Shown here: positions 1 through 8,042 of the stretch, piece by piece
Position numbering within the stretch: the first letter of the stretch is position 1
Layout of the letters: every line of letters begins with the position of its first letter
From: an uncultured Clostridium sp.
Lineage (GTDB): Bacteria; Bacillota; Clostridia; TANB77; CAG-508
Length of the DNA: 30,973 nucleotides
NCBI GenBank assembly: GCA_902496295.1
Contig: CABVAF010000010.1
Coordinates: 1-30,973, forward strand
Direction: 5' to 3'
Program-made: the position numbers and the translations under genes
The notes under the pieces: model-generated
The model's input: only the letters and a program-made list of their open reading frames with translations
Database searches by the model: none
Told to the model about the DNA's origin: nothing

Positions 1-427
1 TATGATTTTGACAGATTACTTCCAGCTAGTTATAATAGAACTATCCAAGGCAAAGAAAGAATATGAGAAAAATAAAGAAAATGGAATGTTACAATGGATG
101 ATGTTTTTGGACAATCCAGAAAGTATGGAGGTAAAGGAGATAATGGAAAAGAATGAAGAAATAAAAGAAGCAAAAAACGAATTAAATAGATTAAGCCAAG
201 ACGAAATCCTAAGAAGACAACTATTAAAGGAAAAATTGTTAAGAATGGATATGAAACAAATAGAAGAAGATGCAAGAGAAGATGGATTACTAGAAGGAGA
301 GAAAAAAGGCAAGAAAGAAGAAAAAATAGCAAAACGAATGCTAGAAAAAAATATACCAATAGAAACAATTATGGAAATAACAGAGTTGAAAGAGGAAGAT
401 ATAAAGAAATTAATGGAAAGCAATTAA
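1..427 (+). CDS. C-terminal part of an Rpn-type PD-(D/E)XK nuclease/transposase-family protein (partial)
   Basis: The reading frame is already open at the window edge, so the N-terminal nuclease core lies outside. What remains is a highly charged Lys/Glu-rich region. It ends in the layout typical of the Rpn / PF12784 family: a coiled run with repeated EG/KKGKK motifs (about residues 95-110 from the first Met), then a short helical tail of the form 'ML-x-x-x-IPIETIMEITELKEEDIKKL'. In known members this tail follows the PD-(D/E)XK domain and is thought to aid oligomerisation; the family promotes RecA-independent recombination or is annotated as putative transposase. No catalytic residue is visible here, so the call rests on the tail alone. 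A good terminator follows at once. Confidence 0.6.
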   Translation, partial: MILTDYFQLVIIELSKAKKEYEKNKENGMLQWMMFLDNPESMEVKEIMEKNEEIKEAKNELNRLSQDEILRRQLLKEKLLRMDMKQIEEDAREDGLLEGEKKGKKEEKIAKRMLEKNIPIETIMEITELKEEDIKKLMESN

Positions 428-440
428 AATATAAATAAGA

Positions 441-463
441 AACGCCTTAGGGCGTTTTTATTT
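441..463 (+). terminator. Rho-independent terminator after the Rpn-type gene
   Basis: AACGCC (441-446) pairs with GGCGTT (451-456) around a TTAG loop, followed by a T-rich tract. It lies 14 bp after the stop codon. Confidence 0.85.
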
Positions 464-490
464 TACAATTGTAATTTATTTTGATAAAAT
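462..490 (+). promoter_or_regulatory. SigA-type promoter of the Lsa-like ABC-F gene
   Basis: TTTACA (462-467), 17-bp spacer, TAAAAT (485-490). The predicted transcript start is about 25 nt from the start codon. That leaves no room for the attenuator leader that often controls antibiotic-resistance ABC-F genes. Confidence 0.5.
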
Positions 491-521
491 ATAGCTACTT
501 TCAGTCAGAAAGGAGGAAAAC

Positions 522-2012
522 ATGTCAATAATACAAGTCAAAAATTTAACTTTTTCATATGATGGAATGTTAGAAAGAATATTTGAAGATGTTTCTTTTA
601 ATATAGATACAGATTGGAAACTAGGGTTAATTGGAAGAAATGGAAAAGGAAAAACAACTTTTTTAAATATTTTACAGGGAAAATTAGAATATAAAGGAAC
701 TATAACAAAAAATGTAGAAGTAGATTATTTTCCTGTTGAAGTAAAAGACGAAAATAAAATGGCAATAGAAATAGTGCAAGAAATTGCAATAAATGCACAA
801 GATTGGGAGATAATAAAAGAAATTAATTTATTAAATACAAATCCAGAAATATTATATAGAGAATTTAAACTATTAAGCGGTGGAGAAAAAATAAAAGTTC
901 TTTTAGTAGCATTGTTTTTAAAAGAAAATAATTTTTTATTAATAGACGAACCAACAAATCATTTAGACATAGAAACTAGAGAAAATTTAATTAATTATTT
1001 GAAAAAGAAAAAAGGTTTTATAGTTGTATCCCATGATAGAAACTTTTTAGATAACGTGGTTGACCATATTATAGCAATAAATAATAGTGGAATAGAAATA
1101 CAAAAGGGGAATTTTTCTAGCTGGAAAGAAAATAAAGATAGACAAAATAACTTTGAAATTGTGCAAAATGAAAAATTAAAAAAAGATATAAATAGGTTAA
1201 ACGAAGCTGCAAGAAATACTGCAAATTGGTCTGATAAAGTAGAAAAAACTAAATACGGGACAACGAATTCGGGCTCTAGCGTAGATAGAGGGTATATTGG
1301 ACATCAAGCAGCAAAAATGATGAAGAAATCTAAAGTAATTGAAAATAGAATAGAAAAAGAAATAACAGAAAAATCAAAGTTACTAAAAGATATTGATAGA
1401 AACGATAGTTTAACAATTAAACCTTTAGAATCAAGGAAAAATCCAATTATAACTTTAAATAATTTACAAATTAGGTATAATAATAAACCTATATTTAATA
1501 AAATAAATCTAGAAATTAACAACAAAGACAGAGTAGCATTAGTTGGGAAAAATGGAGCAGGAAAATCTAGCATTTTAAAGTTAATTTTAGGAGAAAAAAT
1601 AGAGTATAATGGAACTTTTAACAAAATAAATAACATTAAAATATCTTATGTATCTCAACAAACTAATAGTTTACAAGGAAAATTAAAAGATTATGCTAAA
1701 AACAATAATGTAGATGAAAGCATTTTTAATGCAATGCTTGTAAAAATGGGGTTTAGTAAGGAAAATTTAAATAAAAATATAGAAGAGCTAAGCGAAGGTC
1801 AAAAGAAAAAAGTTTTAATAGCCAAAAGCATAACAGAATCTGCAGACATATATATTTGGGATGAGCCTTTAAACTATATAGATATATTAACCAAAATACA
1901 AATAGAAGAAGCTATTTTAAAATATATGCCAACTCTAATATTTGTAGAGCATGACGAGACATTTGTAAAAAATGTAGCGACTAAAATTATAAATGTAGAA
2001 CGATTAAACTAA
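522..2012 (+). CDS. Lsa/CplR-like ABC-F ribosomal protection protein
   Basis: A soluble tandem ATPase of 496 residues, close to the usual length of Lsa-type ABC-F factors (about 498). NBD1 has Walker A GRNGKGKTT (38-46), signature LSGGE (118-122) and Walker B LLIDEPTNHLD (139-149). A charged inter-domain linker (about 200-300) contains 'NTANWSDKVEKTKYGT' and 'GYIGHQAAKMMKKSK', which is typical of the Lsa/CplR branch. NBD2 has Walker A GKNGAGKSS (342-350), signature SEGQ (424-427) and the branch-typical WDEPLNYID (446-454). There is no membrane domain, so it is not a transporter. Known relatives bind the ribosomal E site and displace lincosamides, streptogramin A and pleuromutilins. Resistance itself is inference, since housekeeping members exist. 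Start: AGGAGG at 511-516. Confidence 0.85.
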   Translation: MSIIQVKNLTFSYDGMLERIFEDVSFNIDTDWKLGLIGRNGKGKTTFLNILQGKLEYKGTITKNVEVDYFPVEVKDENKMAIEIVQEIAINAQDWEIIKEINLLNTNPEILYREFKLLSGGEKIKVLLVALFLKENNFLLIDEPTNHLDIETRENLINYLKKKKGFIVVSHDRNFLDNVVDHIIAINNSGIEIQKGNFSSWKENKDRQNNFEIVQNEKLKKDINRLNEAARNTANWSDKVEKTKYGTTNSGSSVDRGYIGHQAAKMMKKSKVIENRIEKEITEKSKLLKDIDRNDSLTIKPLESRKNPIITLNNLQIRYNNKPIFNKINLEINNKDRVALVGKNGAGKSSILKLILGEKIEYNGTFNKINNIKISYVSQQTNSLQGKLKDYAKNNNVDESIFNAMLVKMGFSKENLNKNIEELSEGQKKKVLIAKSITESADIYIWDEPLNYIDILTKIQIEEAILKYMPTLIFVEHDETFVKNVATKIINVERLN

Positions 2013-2128
2013 AAAATAGTAGATAAAATACAAAAATAAGAGATATAATTAAAAAATAAAAGAAATAACGAGATAACATATAAATTATGAAGAAAAACAT
2101 AAAAATACAACAAATTAAGCCTAAAATA

Positions 2129-2157
2129 TTGAAAAATGCTCTAAAATGGCGTATAAT
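2129..2157 (+). promoter_or_regulatory. SigA-type promoter of corA
   Basis: TTGAAA (2129-2134), 17-bp spacer, perfect TATAAT (2152-2157). The predicted transcript starts near 2164. This argues against the GTG at 2166 as start codon and for the ATG at 2193. Confidence 0.75.
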
Positions 2158-2192
2158 ATAATAATGTGAGAAATTTCAGAAGGGGTGATATC

Positions 2193-3143
2193 ATGTTTAG
2201 AATGTATAATACAGATTTAATAACAAACAAAACAGAAGAAGTAACAGAATATAAAAGAGGGAATTGGATTAACATGATAGCGCCGTCCGATGAAGAAATA
2301 AGAACAGTTTGTGAAAATTTAAAAATCCAAGAAGATTTTATTCGTTACGCATTGGACCCAGAAGAAAGAGCCAGAATAGATTACGAAGAAGATGATGGAA
2401 CAACTTTAATATTAGCAGATGTTCCAATTATTGAGCGTGATGAAGATCAAAAAGAGTATTCTACAATACCAGTTGGCTTTATAATAGTTAGAGACGAATA
2501 TTTTATTACAGTTTCTCTAACAGAAAACGAAGTAATAAGAAGAATGAACCCAATGATTAATAAATCAGTTGCTACATACAAAAAAAGTAGGCTTGTTTTA
2601 CAATGCTTATATGTTAATTCAGAAATTTACCTAAATTTATTAAAAACAATAAACAGGGAAACAGAAATTGCAGAAAAAGAATTAAGAGAAACTAGAAAGA
2701 ATAAATCATTGCTAAGACTTCTAAGTTTAGAAAAGAGTTTAGTTTATTTTACAACATCACTAAAAGCAAATGAAGTTGTAATGGAAAGAATGAATAGAGG
2801 AAAAGTTATAAAACTATATGAAGAAGATGAAGATTTACTAGAAGATGTTCTTATAGAAAATAAGCAGGCGATGGAGATGAGCAAAATATATAGTGACATT
2901 TTATCTGGTGTAATGGATGCATATTCTTCAATTATATCAAATAACTTAAATGGCGTTATGAAAATTTTAACAGCTATAACGATTATAATTTCAGTACCAA
3001 CAATGATATCTAGTTTTTGGGGAATGAATGTAAGAGTTCCTATGCAAGATAATCCATTAGGTTTTGTAATAATATTAATAGCTTCACTATTAATAGGAAT
3101 TATTGTTACAGTTATTTTAAAAAAGAAAAATTTCTTAAGCTAA
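2193..3143 (+). CDS. corA: CorA-family divalent metal (Mg2+) transporter
   Basis: A 316-residue inner-membrane protein with the CorA layout: a long acidic soluble N-terminal domain (1-250, helical from about 130), then two C-terminal transmembrane segments (about 256-276 and 290-310). The family selectivity motif lies at the end of the first as W-G-M-N (276-279), followed by a short loop and a lysine-rich end. CorA forms a pentameric channel for Mg2+ and sometimes Co2+ or Ni2+. An upstream in-frame GTG at 2166 is possible, but the ATG at 2193 has the Shine-Dalgarno AGGGGTGAT at the right distance. The gene appears monocistronic. Confidence 0.9.
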   Translation: MFRMYNTDLITNKTEEVTEYKRGNWINMIAPSDEEIRTVCENLKIQEDFIRYALDPEERARIDYEEDDGTTLILADVPIIERDEDQKEYSTIPVGFIIVRDEYFITVSLTENEVIRRMNPMINKSVATYKKSRLVLQCLYVNSEIYLNLLKTINRETEIAEKELRETRKNKSLLRLLSLEKSLVYFTTSLKANEVVMERMNRGKVIKLYEEDEDLLEDVLIENKQAMEMSKIYSDILSGVMDAYSSIISNNLNGVMKILTAITIIISVPTMISSFWGMNVRVPMQDNPLGFVIILIASLLIGIIVTVILKKKNFLS

Positions 3144-3341
3144 ATAATTTAGATAAAATTAGATAAACAACAATTAAAAATAATTATAAAATTAAAATAA
3201 ATGTATAAAATGAAAGTTTTTCATACAGATTAATTTTATAATTATTTTTTTTATTTTATATTCTAGAAAAAATATCAATTTTCATAAAAAAATAAAATTT
3301 AAAACTAAGAATAATTTTTAAAAGATTTGGGTATAACTATT

Positions 3342-3385
3342 TATATAAAAAACATAAGCTATTATTAGCTTTTGTAATTTATATA
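3342..3385 (+). promoter_or_regulatory. Long stem-loop in the 5' leader of the DUF378 gene
   Basis: TATATA (3342-3347) pairs with TATATA (3380-3385), and AAGCT (3356-3360) pairs with AGCTT (3367-3371) with a few internal mismatches. It ends just before the AGGAGG. An extended -10-like TGGGTATAAC lies just upstream (about 3328-3337), so the hairpin may form the very 5' end of the mRNA. Confidence 0.4.
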
Positions 3386-3398
3386 AAAGGAGGACGTT

Positions 3399-3590
3399 AT
3401 GAAAGTATTAGATATAATTGCACTTATATTAGTAATAATAGGTGCGATAAATTGGGGATTAATTGGCTTATTTAATTTCAATTTAGTAGATACAATATTC
3501 GGAGCAATGTCTATAGTTAGTAGAATAATATATACTTTAGTAGGAATTGCAGGATTATATAGTATTAAATTTTTATTTAATAGAACATAA
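3399..3590 (+). CDS. DUF378 family small membrane protein
   Basis: A 63-residue protein made almost entirely of two transmembrane helices (about 5-25 and 38-58). The first carries the family-typical stretch 'GAINWGLIGLFNFNLV' and the second ends in 'GLYSIKFL'. This matches DUF378 (YuzA-like) proteins, which are common in Firmicutes and of unknown function. AAGGAGG sits 8 nt before the ATG. It stands alone between corA and the next operon, with its own leader. Confidence 0.85.
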   Translation: MKVLDIIALILVIIGAINWGLIGLFNFNLVDTIFGAMSIVSRIIYTLVGIAGLYSIKFLFNRT

Positions 3591-3600
3591 CTCCAAAAGA

Positions 3601-3642
3601 TTGAATTCTAGGCAATATTAGTATATAATATAGTCTAGAATT
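3601..3642 (+). promoter_or_regulatory. Promoter of the ABC-F/GNAT/zinc-ribbon operon, with flanking dyad
   Basis: TTGAAT (3601-3606), 17-bp spacer, TATAAT (3624-3629). AATTCTAG (3604-3611) and its exact complement CTAGAATT (3635-3642) overlap the -35 box and the likely start point. The dyad could be an operator. Confidence 0.55.
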
Positions 3643-3660
3643 TATTTTTAGGAGGAGAAA

Positions 3661-5244
3661 ATGTTAACAGTTACAGGAGTTACAATAAGATTTGGCAAAA
3701 GAACTTTATTTGAAGATGTAAATATAAAGTTTAATAAAGGATGCTGTTATGGAATAATAGGAGCGAATGGCGCTGGAAAGTCAACATTTTTAAAAGTTTT
3801 ATCAGGAGACATAGAGCCAAGTAAAGGTGAGGTTACAAAAGAAAAAACAGAGAGAATATCTGTTTTAAAACAAGACCACTTTGCCTATGAAGAATATAGA
3901 GTGCTAGACACTGTAATAATGGGAAATCAAGAACTATATAGTATTATGCAAGAAAAAGATGCAATATACGCTAAACCAGACTTTTCAGAAGAAGATGGAA
4001 TGAAAGCTGCAAAATTAGAAGAAAGATTTGCAGAATTAGATGGATGGAATGCAGAAGCAGATGCAGCTGTTCTTTTAAATGATGTTGGAATAGAAACAGA
4101 AAAACATGAAAAATTAATGAAAGATTTAGAGCCAAGAGAAAAGGTAAAGGTTTTATTGGCACAAGCTTTATTTGGAAATCCAGATATACTTTTACTAGAT
4201 GAGCCTACAAACGACTTGGATTTAAAAACAATAAATTGGCTAGAAGACTTTTTAATAGACTTTGAAAATACAGTAATTGTAGTATCACATGATAGATACT
4301 TTTTAAATAAAGTTTGTACACATATTGCAGATGTAGACTATGGAAAAATTAAAGTATATCCAGGAAACTACGATTTCTGGTATGAATCAAGTCAACTTGC
4401 ATTAAAGCAAATGAAAGAAGCAAATAAAAAGAAAGAAGAAAAAATTAAAGAATTACAAGACTTTATTGCAAGATTTAGTGCAAATGCTTCAAAATCAAAA
4501 CAAGCTACATCAAGAAAGAAAACACTTGAAAAGATTGAATTAGACGAAATAAAACCATCAAACAGAAAATATCCATATATAGACTTTAAACCAGACAGGG
4601 AGCCAGGAAAAGAAATACTAAAAGTAGAGGGAATCTCTAAAGCTGTAAATGGAGAAAAAGTTTTAGATAATGTTACATTTACAGTAAAACCAAGTGATAA
4701 AATTGCATTTTTAGCAGATAATGAAAATGCTAAAACTGTATTATTCCAAATACTTGCAGGAGAGTTAGAACCAGATGCAGGAACAGTAACATGGGGAACA
4801 ACAATTACAAATAATTATTTCCCAAAAGATAATAATTATTTATTTGAATCAGACTTAAGCATAACAGATTGGCTAAGACAATATTCAAAAGATCCAGACG
4901 AAACATATGTTAGAAGCTTTTTAGGAAGAATGTTATTTTCAGGAGAAGAAGCTTTAAAAAAAGTAAATGTATTATCTGGGGGAGAAAAAGTTAGATGTGT
5001 ACTTTCTAAAATGATGTTATCAGGCGCAAATTTACTAATATTTGACGAGCCAACAAACCATTTAGACATGGAAAGCATAACAGCATTAAATGAAGGTATG
5101 AAAAAGTTTAATGGAATAATTTTATTTACATCACATGACCATCAATTAACTCAAACAGTTGCAAATAGAATAATAGATATAAAACAAGACAAGTTAGTAG
5201 ATAGAGAAACAACTTATGATGAGTATTTAGAGGAGATAAAATGA
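3661..5244 (+). CDS. ABC-F family ATPase, YbiT/YkpA-like
   Basis: A 527-residue soluble tandem ATPase without membrane segments; ABC-F factors act on the ribosome. NBD1 has an intact Walker A GANGAGKS (34-41) and Walker B ILLLDEPTNDLD (176-187), but the signature reads LEPREK (156-161) instead of LSGGEK. A lysine/glutamate-rich linker spans about 240-300, with 'ARFSANASKSKQATSRKKTLEKI', typical of the YbiT branch. NBD2 has a degenerate Walker A ADNENAKT (352-359, Lys-Thr kept), an intact LSGGEK (438-443) and FDEPTNHLD (461-469). The degenerate motifs suggest unequal ATP sites. The next gene overlaps it by 4 bp (ATGA), so the two are translationally coupled. The exact role is not known. Confidence 0.85.
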   Translation: MLTVTGVTIRFGKRTLFEDVNIKFNKGCCYGIIGANGAGKSTFLKVLSGDIEPSKGEVTKEKTERISVLKQDHFAYEEYRVLDTVIMGNQELYSIMQEKDAIYAKPDFSEEDGMKAAKLEERFAELDGWNAEADAAVLLNDVGIETEKHEKLMKDLEPREKVKVLLAQALFGNPDILLLDEPTNDLDLKTINWLEDFLIDFENTVIVVSHDRYFLNKVCTHIADVDYGKIKVYPGNYDFWYESSQLALKQMKEANKKKEEKIKELQDFIARFSANASKSKQATSRKKTLEKIELDEIKPSNRKYPYIDFKPDREPGKEILKVEGISKAVNGEKVLDNVTFTVKPSDKIAFLADNENAKTVLFQILAGELEPDAGTVTWGTTITNNYFPKDNNYLFESDLSITDWLRQYSKDPDETYVRSFLGRMLFSGEEALKKVNVLSGGEKVRCVLSKMMLSGANLLIFDEPTNHLDMESITALNEGMKKFNGIILFTSHDHQLTQTVANRIIDIKQDKLVDRETTYDEYLEEIK

Positions 5245-5801
5245 TAAGAAAATTAAACTTAGAAGATGCTAAGGTTATATATAAAAAGTATATGGAAAAT
5301 GATTTTCCAGATGACGAAGTACCAAGCTATAACCATTATATAGAATTAATAGAAAACAATAAATCTACACCATATTTATATGAAGAAGAAAACGAGATGA
5401 AGGCATATATAATTTGTGTAGAAAAGGGAGATTTTGTTTTAATTTCGCATTTAGCAGTTCTAAAAGAATATAGAGGACAGGGAATAGGAACAAAATTATT
5501 GGATGAAATGAAGTCTTTTTATAGAGATAAACAAGCAGTAATATTAGAAGCGGAAGCTGAAGAACAAGCAAAAGATGAAAAAGCATTAGAGACAATAAAA
5601 AGAAGACAAAAATTTTATATAAAATGTGGATTTATACCATACCCTAATATAGACTATGAATTAACCGGAGTAAAATATTTAATTTTTGTTTATAGTAATT
5701 TAAAAAATAAGATAGAAGCAGAAAAATTAATGGAAGTAATAAAGAAGTTATATAGTGGAGTTTTAAAAGATTCAAAAATTTTAAAAATGAAAGTAAAATA
5801 G
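5241..5801 (+). CDS. GNAT family N-acetyltransferase
   Basis: A 186-residue cytoplasmic protein with the GNAT acetyl-CoA-binding motif A: 'LAVLKEYRGQGIGTKLLDEM' (71-90), where R/Q-x-x-G-x-G is RGQGIG at 78-83. The later 'FYIKCGFIPYP' is the usual motif B/C region. It should transfer an acetyl group from acetyl-CoA to an amine; the substrate cannot be told. Start ATG overlaps the stop of the upstream ABC-F gene, so the two are co-translated, and a zinc-ribbon gene follows 13 bp later. Confidence 0.85.
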   Translation: MIRKLNLEDAKVIYKKYMENDFPDDEVPSYNHYIELIENNKSTPYLYEEENEMKAYIICVEKGDFVLISHLAVLKEYRGQGIGTKLLDEMKSFYRDKQAVILEAEAEEQAKDEKALETIKRRQKFYIKCGFIPYPNIDYELTGVKYLIFVYSNLKNKIEAEKLMEVIKKLYSGVLKDSKILKMKVK

Positions 5802-5814
5802 GGGGAAGAGTAAT

Positions 5815-6183
5815 ATGTTCTGTAATAAATGTGGAGAAAAACTTTCAGATGATGCACAATTTTGTACAAAATGTGGATACAAAGTTAATAATAACCATGA
5901 GATGGGTACAATAGTTTTCAAAAGATTAGGACAGTTTTACGGCTCAATAGCTCAAATAAAAATATTTTTAGACGGTCAGATGATTGCAAGTTTAGGAACA
6001 AATCAAGAGGTAAAAGTTAATGCACCTATTGGAATGCATCAAGTAGAATTTGGATATTGGTGCGGAAGTGGACAAAATACTATTTACTTAACGAAAGAGA
6101 ATCCAAACATAAGGGTAAATATAAAACTTGGTGTAGGACTTGTTACATCAGATCCTAAGATAGTAAGCGTAGAAAATATATAA
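5815..6183 (+). CDS. Zinc-ribbon domain protein
   Basis: 122 residues. The N-terminus is a zinc ribbon with paired CxxC motifs (C3, C6, C17, C20; 'FCNKCGEKL' and 'QFCTKCG'). It is joined to a C-terminal beta-rich domain (about 30-122) with 'KIFLDGQMIASLGTNQEVKV', resembling the small carbohydrate/lipid-like beta sandwich found after zinc ribbons in Firmicutes proteins. No signal peptide or membrane segment is seen. The function is unknown. It is the last gene of the ABC-F/GNAT operon (RBS GGGGGAAGAG), and a bidirectional terminator follows. Confidence 0.75.
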   Translation: MFCNKCGEKLSDDAQFCTKCGYKVNNNHEMGTIVFKRLGQFYGSIAQIKIFLDGQMIASLGTNQEVKVNAPIGMHQVEFGYWCGSGQNTIYLTKENPNIRVNIKLGVGLVTSDPKIVSVENI

Positions 6184-6202
6184 AAGAATTTAATATAAAA
6201 AT

Positions 6203-6244
6203 AAAAACCTAAAATGGATATATAAAATTTCATTTTAGGTTTTT
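6203..6244. terminator. Bidirectional terminator between convergent genes
   Basis: Left arm AAAACCTAAAATG (to 6216) pairs with CATTTTAGGTTTT (from 6231), with A- and T-tracts outside. The end of the minus-strand XRE gene (6235) lies within the right arm. Confidence 0.85.
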
Positions 6245-6465
6245 TTATAAGTATTTGGATATGGCTTTTTTTCCTCTGTTCTATAAATTAAATAGTCAAC
6301 ACTAGTATTATAGAAATCAGCAAGTGTTGATAATAACTCAATTGGAATACTGCGCTTTCCAATTTCATAATATGAATATGCAACTTGAGAAATATTTAGC
6401 ATATTTGCAATATATGCTTGAGTTAAATCTCTATCTTCCCTTAAATCTTTAATTCTTGTTTTCAA
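6235..6465 (-). CDS. XRE-family helix-turn-helix repressor
   Basis: A 76-residue protein with one Cro/CI-type HTH (about 3-58): 'IKDLREDRDLTQAYIANML' (helices 1-2), recognition helix 'SQVAYSYYEIGKR', then 'IPIELLSTLADFYNTSVDYLI'. The start is TTG at 6463-6465, with AGGAGG six nucleotides upstream. It is divergent from the pilin-like gene at 6588. The gap between them holds two palindromes sharing TAAAACA-N3-TGTTTTA, the likely operators for this protein acting on both genes. It is probably autoregulated. Confidence 0.85.
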   Translation of the reverse strand: MKTRIKDLREDRDLTQAYIANMLNISQVAYSYYEIGKRSIPIELLSTLADFYNTSVDYLIYRTEEKKPYPNTYKKT

Positions 6466-6498
6466 TGCAAACCTCCTAAATATAAAATTAGTATATGT

Positions 6499-6543
6499 TA
6501 AAACAAAATGTTTTATTGACTTTTAAAACAAATTGTTTTAAAA
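6499..6543. promoter_or_regulatory. Two matching operators and divergent promoters (XRE repressor / pilin-like gene)
   Basis: Palindrome 1 is TAAAACA-AAA-TGTTTTA (6499-6515). Palindrome 2 is TTTTAAAACA-AAT-TGTTTTAAAA (6521-6543), with 10-bp perfect arms. The centres are 25 bp apart. The rightward promoter is TTGACT (6516-6521), 17 bp, TAAAAT (6539-6544), so palindrome 2 fills its spacer. A leftward -10 (TATACT, complement of 6490-6495) places palindrome 1 in the spacer of the repressor's own promoter. Confidence 0.7.
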
Positions 6544-6587
6544 TAAAAATCAAAGAAGAAATAAATTGAAAGAATGGAGCAAAACAT

Positions 6588-7946
6588 ATGAAAAATAATA
6601 AGGGAATTACACTTTTAACACTTGTTGTAACAATAGTAGTTTTAATAATATTAGCAGGAATAACAATAAACGCTACTTTAGGAGATAATGGTATAATTAA
6701 TAAGGCACAAGAATCGAAAAATAAATTAGAAGATGTAGTAAATAGTGACCAAGAAAAACTTAATAGTTTATTAGATGAATTTAATAATATTATGGATACA
6801 TCTTATATAAGTATTCAAGAAAGCCATACTACTACATCTATAACGTTAATAGCAGAAACAAATATGGAGGATGTAACAGAATATGAATTTTTTATTGATG
6901 GAAAGTCATATGGAAAACAGAAAGATAAAACTTTTACAACAAATATAACTTTAGAAAACAAAGATCCATATATACCATCAGGGTTTACACATACAGAGGG
7001 TACTATAGATACAGGATATGTTATACAGGATATAACACTAGGAAATGAATTTGTATGGATACCTGTAAAAAGTAAGACTTTTACAGCATATGCAACGGCA
7101 ACAAATGAAGAAGGAAACACAAAGAAATCTAGTGAAATAACAATAGAAATTTCAGAGTTAACAAGAGAACTGAACGCGGGAGGAAATGTAATAACATATA
7201 CTGAATGGGAAGAAATTGAAGGAAGTATAGATGATAAAAAGAGTATAGCATATTTCAAAGAAAGCGTAATAAGAAATAGTGGATTTTATATCGGGAGATA
7301 TGAAATGGGTATGCCTGAACAGAAAAGTGGAGATGACCCAGTACTTGGACTAAACATAGCAGAAAGAAATATAAAGGGAGTACCAGTATGTGTAGCAAAT
7401 GTTATGCCATGGACATATATAGATTGGGAAACAGCAAAAGAAAATTTAGAAAGTATGTATAATGAAGAAGTACAAAGTGCAATGTTAAATAGTTATGCAA
7501 GGACGACAACAATAAATTTGATAGGTGGCAGTATAAGCGGAAATACAGAATATACATTTTGGCCAGGAGAAAATTTATATTTTAAAGGACATTGGATAGT
7601 AACAAATTATTCAAATATAATCGAAAGTGGAAATCAATTGGACTATATTAGGGGCGAAGCATTTTTAAAGGGATCACCTAATGGTGAAACTTTAATGCTA
7701 GAAACAGGCGCATTTATAAAAGATGGAGAAAATGGTGAAGAGACACATTTTATTTCATATAATATATGTGACTTAGTTGGAAATTCGGCAGAGTGGTCTA
7801 CAGAGAAAAAAATTGATAGCTCCTTAAGAAGAGCATCAGGGGGAAGTTTCAATTCAGGATATACAACCGATGGGAATTTAACTATGTATATAGCTGGATA
7901 TGATGGAAGTATGTCTATATCTTCTAGACCTATTCTATATAAATAA
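6588..7946 (+). CDS. Pilin-like (type IV N-terminal) protein with FGE/SUMF-type C-terminal domain
   Basis: 452 residues. The N-terminus is a prepilin-type leader: short basic MKNNKG, then 'ITLLTLVVTIVVLIILAGI' (7-25). Cleavage after Gly6 is likely; Thr replaces the usual Glu at +5, as in many clostridial pilin-like proteins. A helical linker (about 32-60) is followed by an Ig-like beta domain. The C-terminal half resembles the C-type-lectin-like FGE-sulfatase (SUMF1) fold: 'SGFYIGRYEMG', 'NICDLVGNSAEWSTE', 'RRASGGSFNSGY', and a final 'SISSRPILYK'. The FGE strand 'GNEFVWIPV' lies inside the Ig-like domain instead of directly before the FGE part. The protein is probably cell-surface or pilus-associated. 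The only nearby partner is the divergent XRE repressor. Confidence 0.75.
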   Translation: MKNNKGITLLTLVVTIVVLIILAGITINATLGDNGIINKAQESKNKLEDVVNSDQEKLNSLLDEFNNIMDTSYISIQESHTTTSITLIAETNMEDVTEYEFFIDGKSYGKQKDKTFTTNITLENKDPYIPSGFTHTEGTIDTGYVIQDITLGNEFVWIPVKSKTFTAYATATNEEGNTKKSSEITIEISELTRELNAGGNVITYTEWEEIEGSIDDKKSIAYFKESVIRNSGFYIGRYEMGMPEQKSGDDPVLGLNIAERNIKGVPVCVANVMPWTYIDWETAKENLESMYNEEVQSAMLNSYARTTTINLIGGSISGNTEYTFWPGENLYFKGHWIVTNYSNIIESGNQLDYIRGEAFLKGSPNGETLMLETGAFIKDGENGEETHFISYNICDLVGNSAEWSTEKKIDSSLRRASGGSFNSGYTTDGNLTMYIAGYDGSMSISSRPILYK

Positions 7947-7967
7947 TTAAATAAAATTGTTTACTAA

Positions 7968-8012
7968 GAGCAATAAAATTTGGTATAATAGCAAGGTACG
8001 AATTTATTGCTC
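7968..8012. promoter_or_regulatory. Promoter of tex inside an inverted repeat
   Basis: TTTACT (7960-7965), 18 bp, extended -10 TGG-TATAAT (7981-7989). The -10 lies in the loop between GAGCAATAAAATT (7968-7980) and AATTTATTGCTC (8001-8012). The dyad may be an operator, or the remains of a terminator for the pilin-like gene. Confidence 0.5.
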
Positions 8013-8042
8013 TTATTTTGAGCTAAAAGGAAGGAAGATACA

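Noticed and set aside
2166..2192. GTG start extending corA by nine residues
   Set aside because: It falls at the predicted transcript start, has no ribosome binding site, and the ATG at 2193 has a good one.
522..5244. ABC-F genes as parts of ABC exporters
   Set aside because: Both are tandem ATPases on one chain with ABC-F linkers, and no membrane permease gene is nearby.
6500..6545. CRISPR-like direct repeats near the XRE gene
   Set aside because: There are only two palindromes, with no repeat-spacer periodicity; they fit operators.
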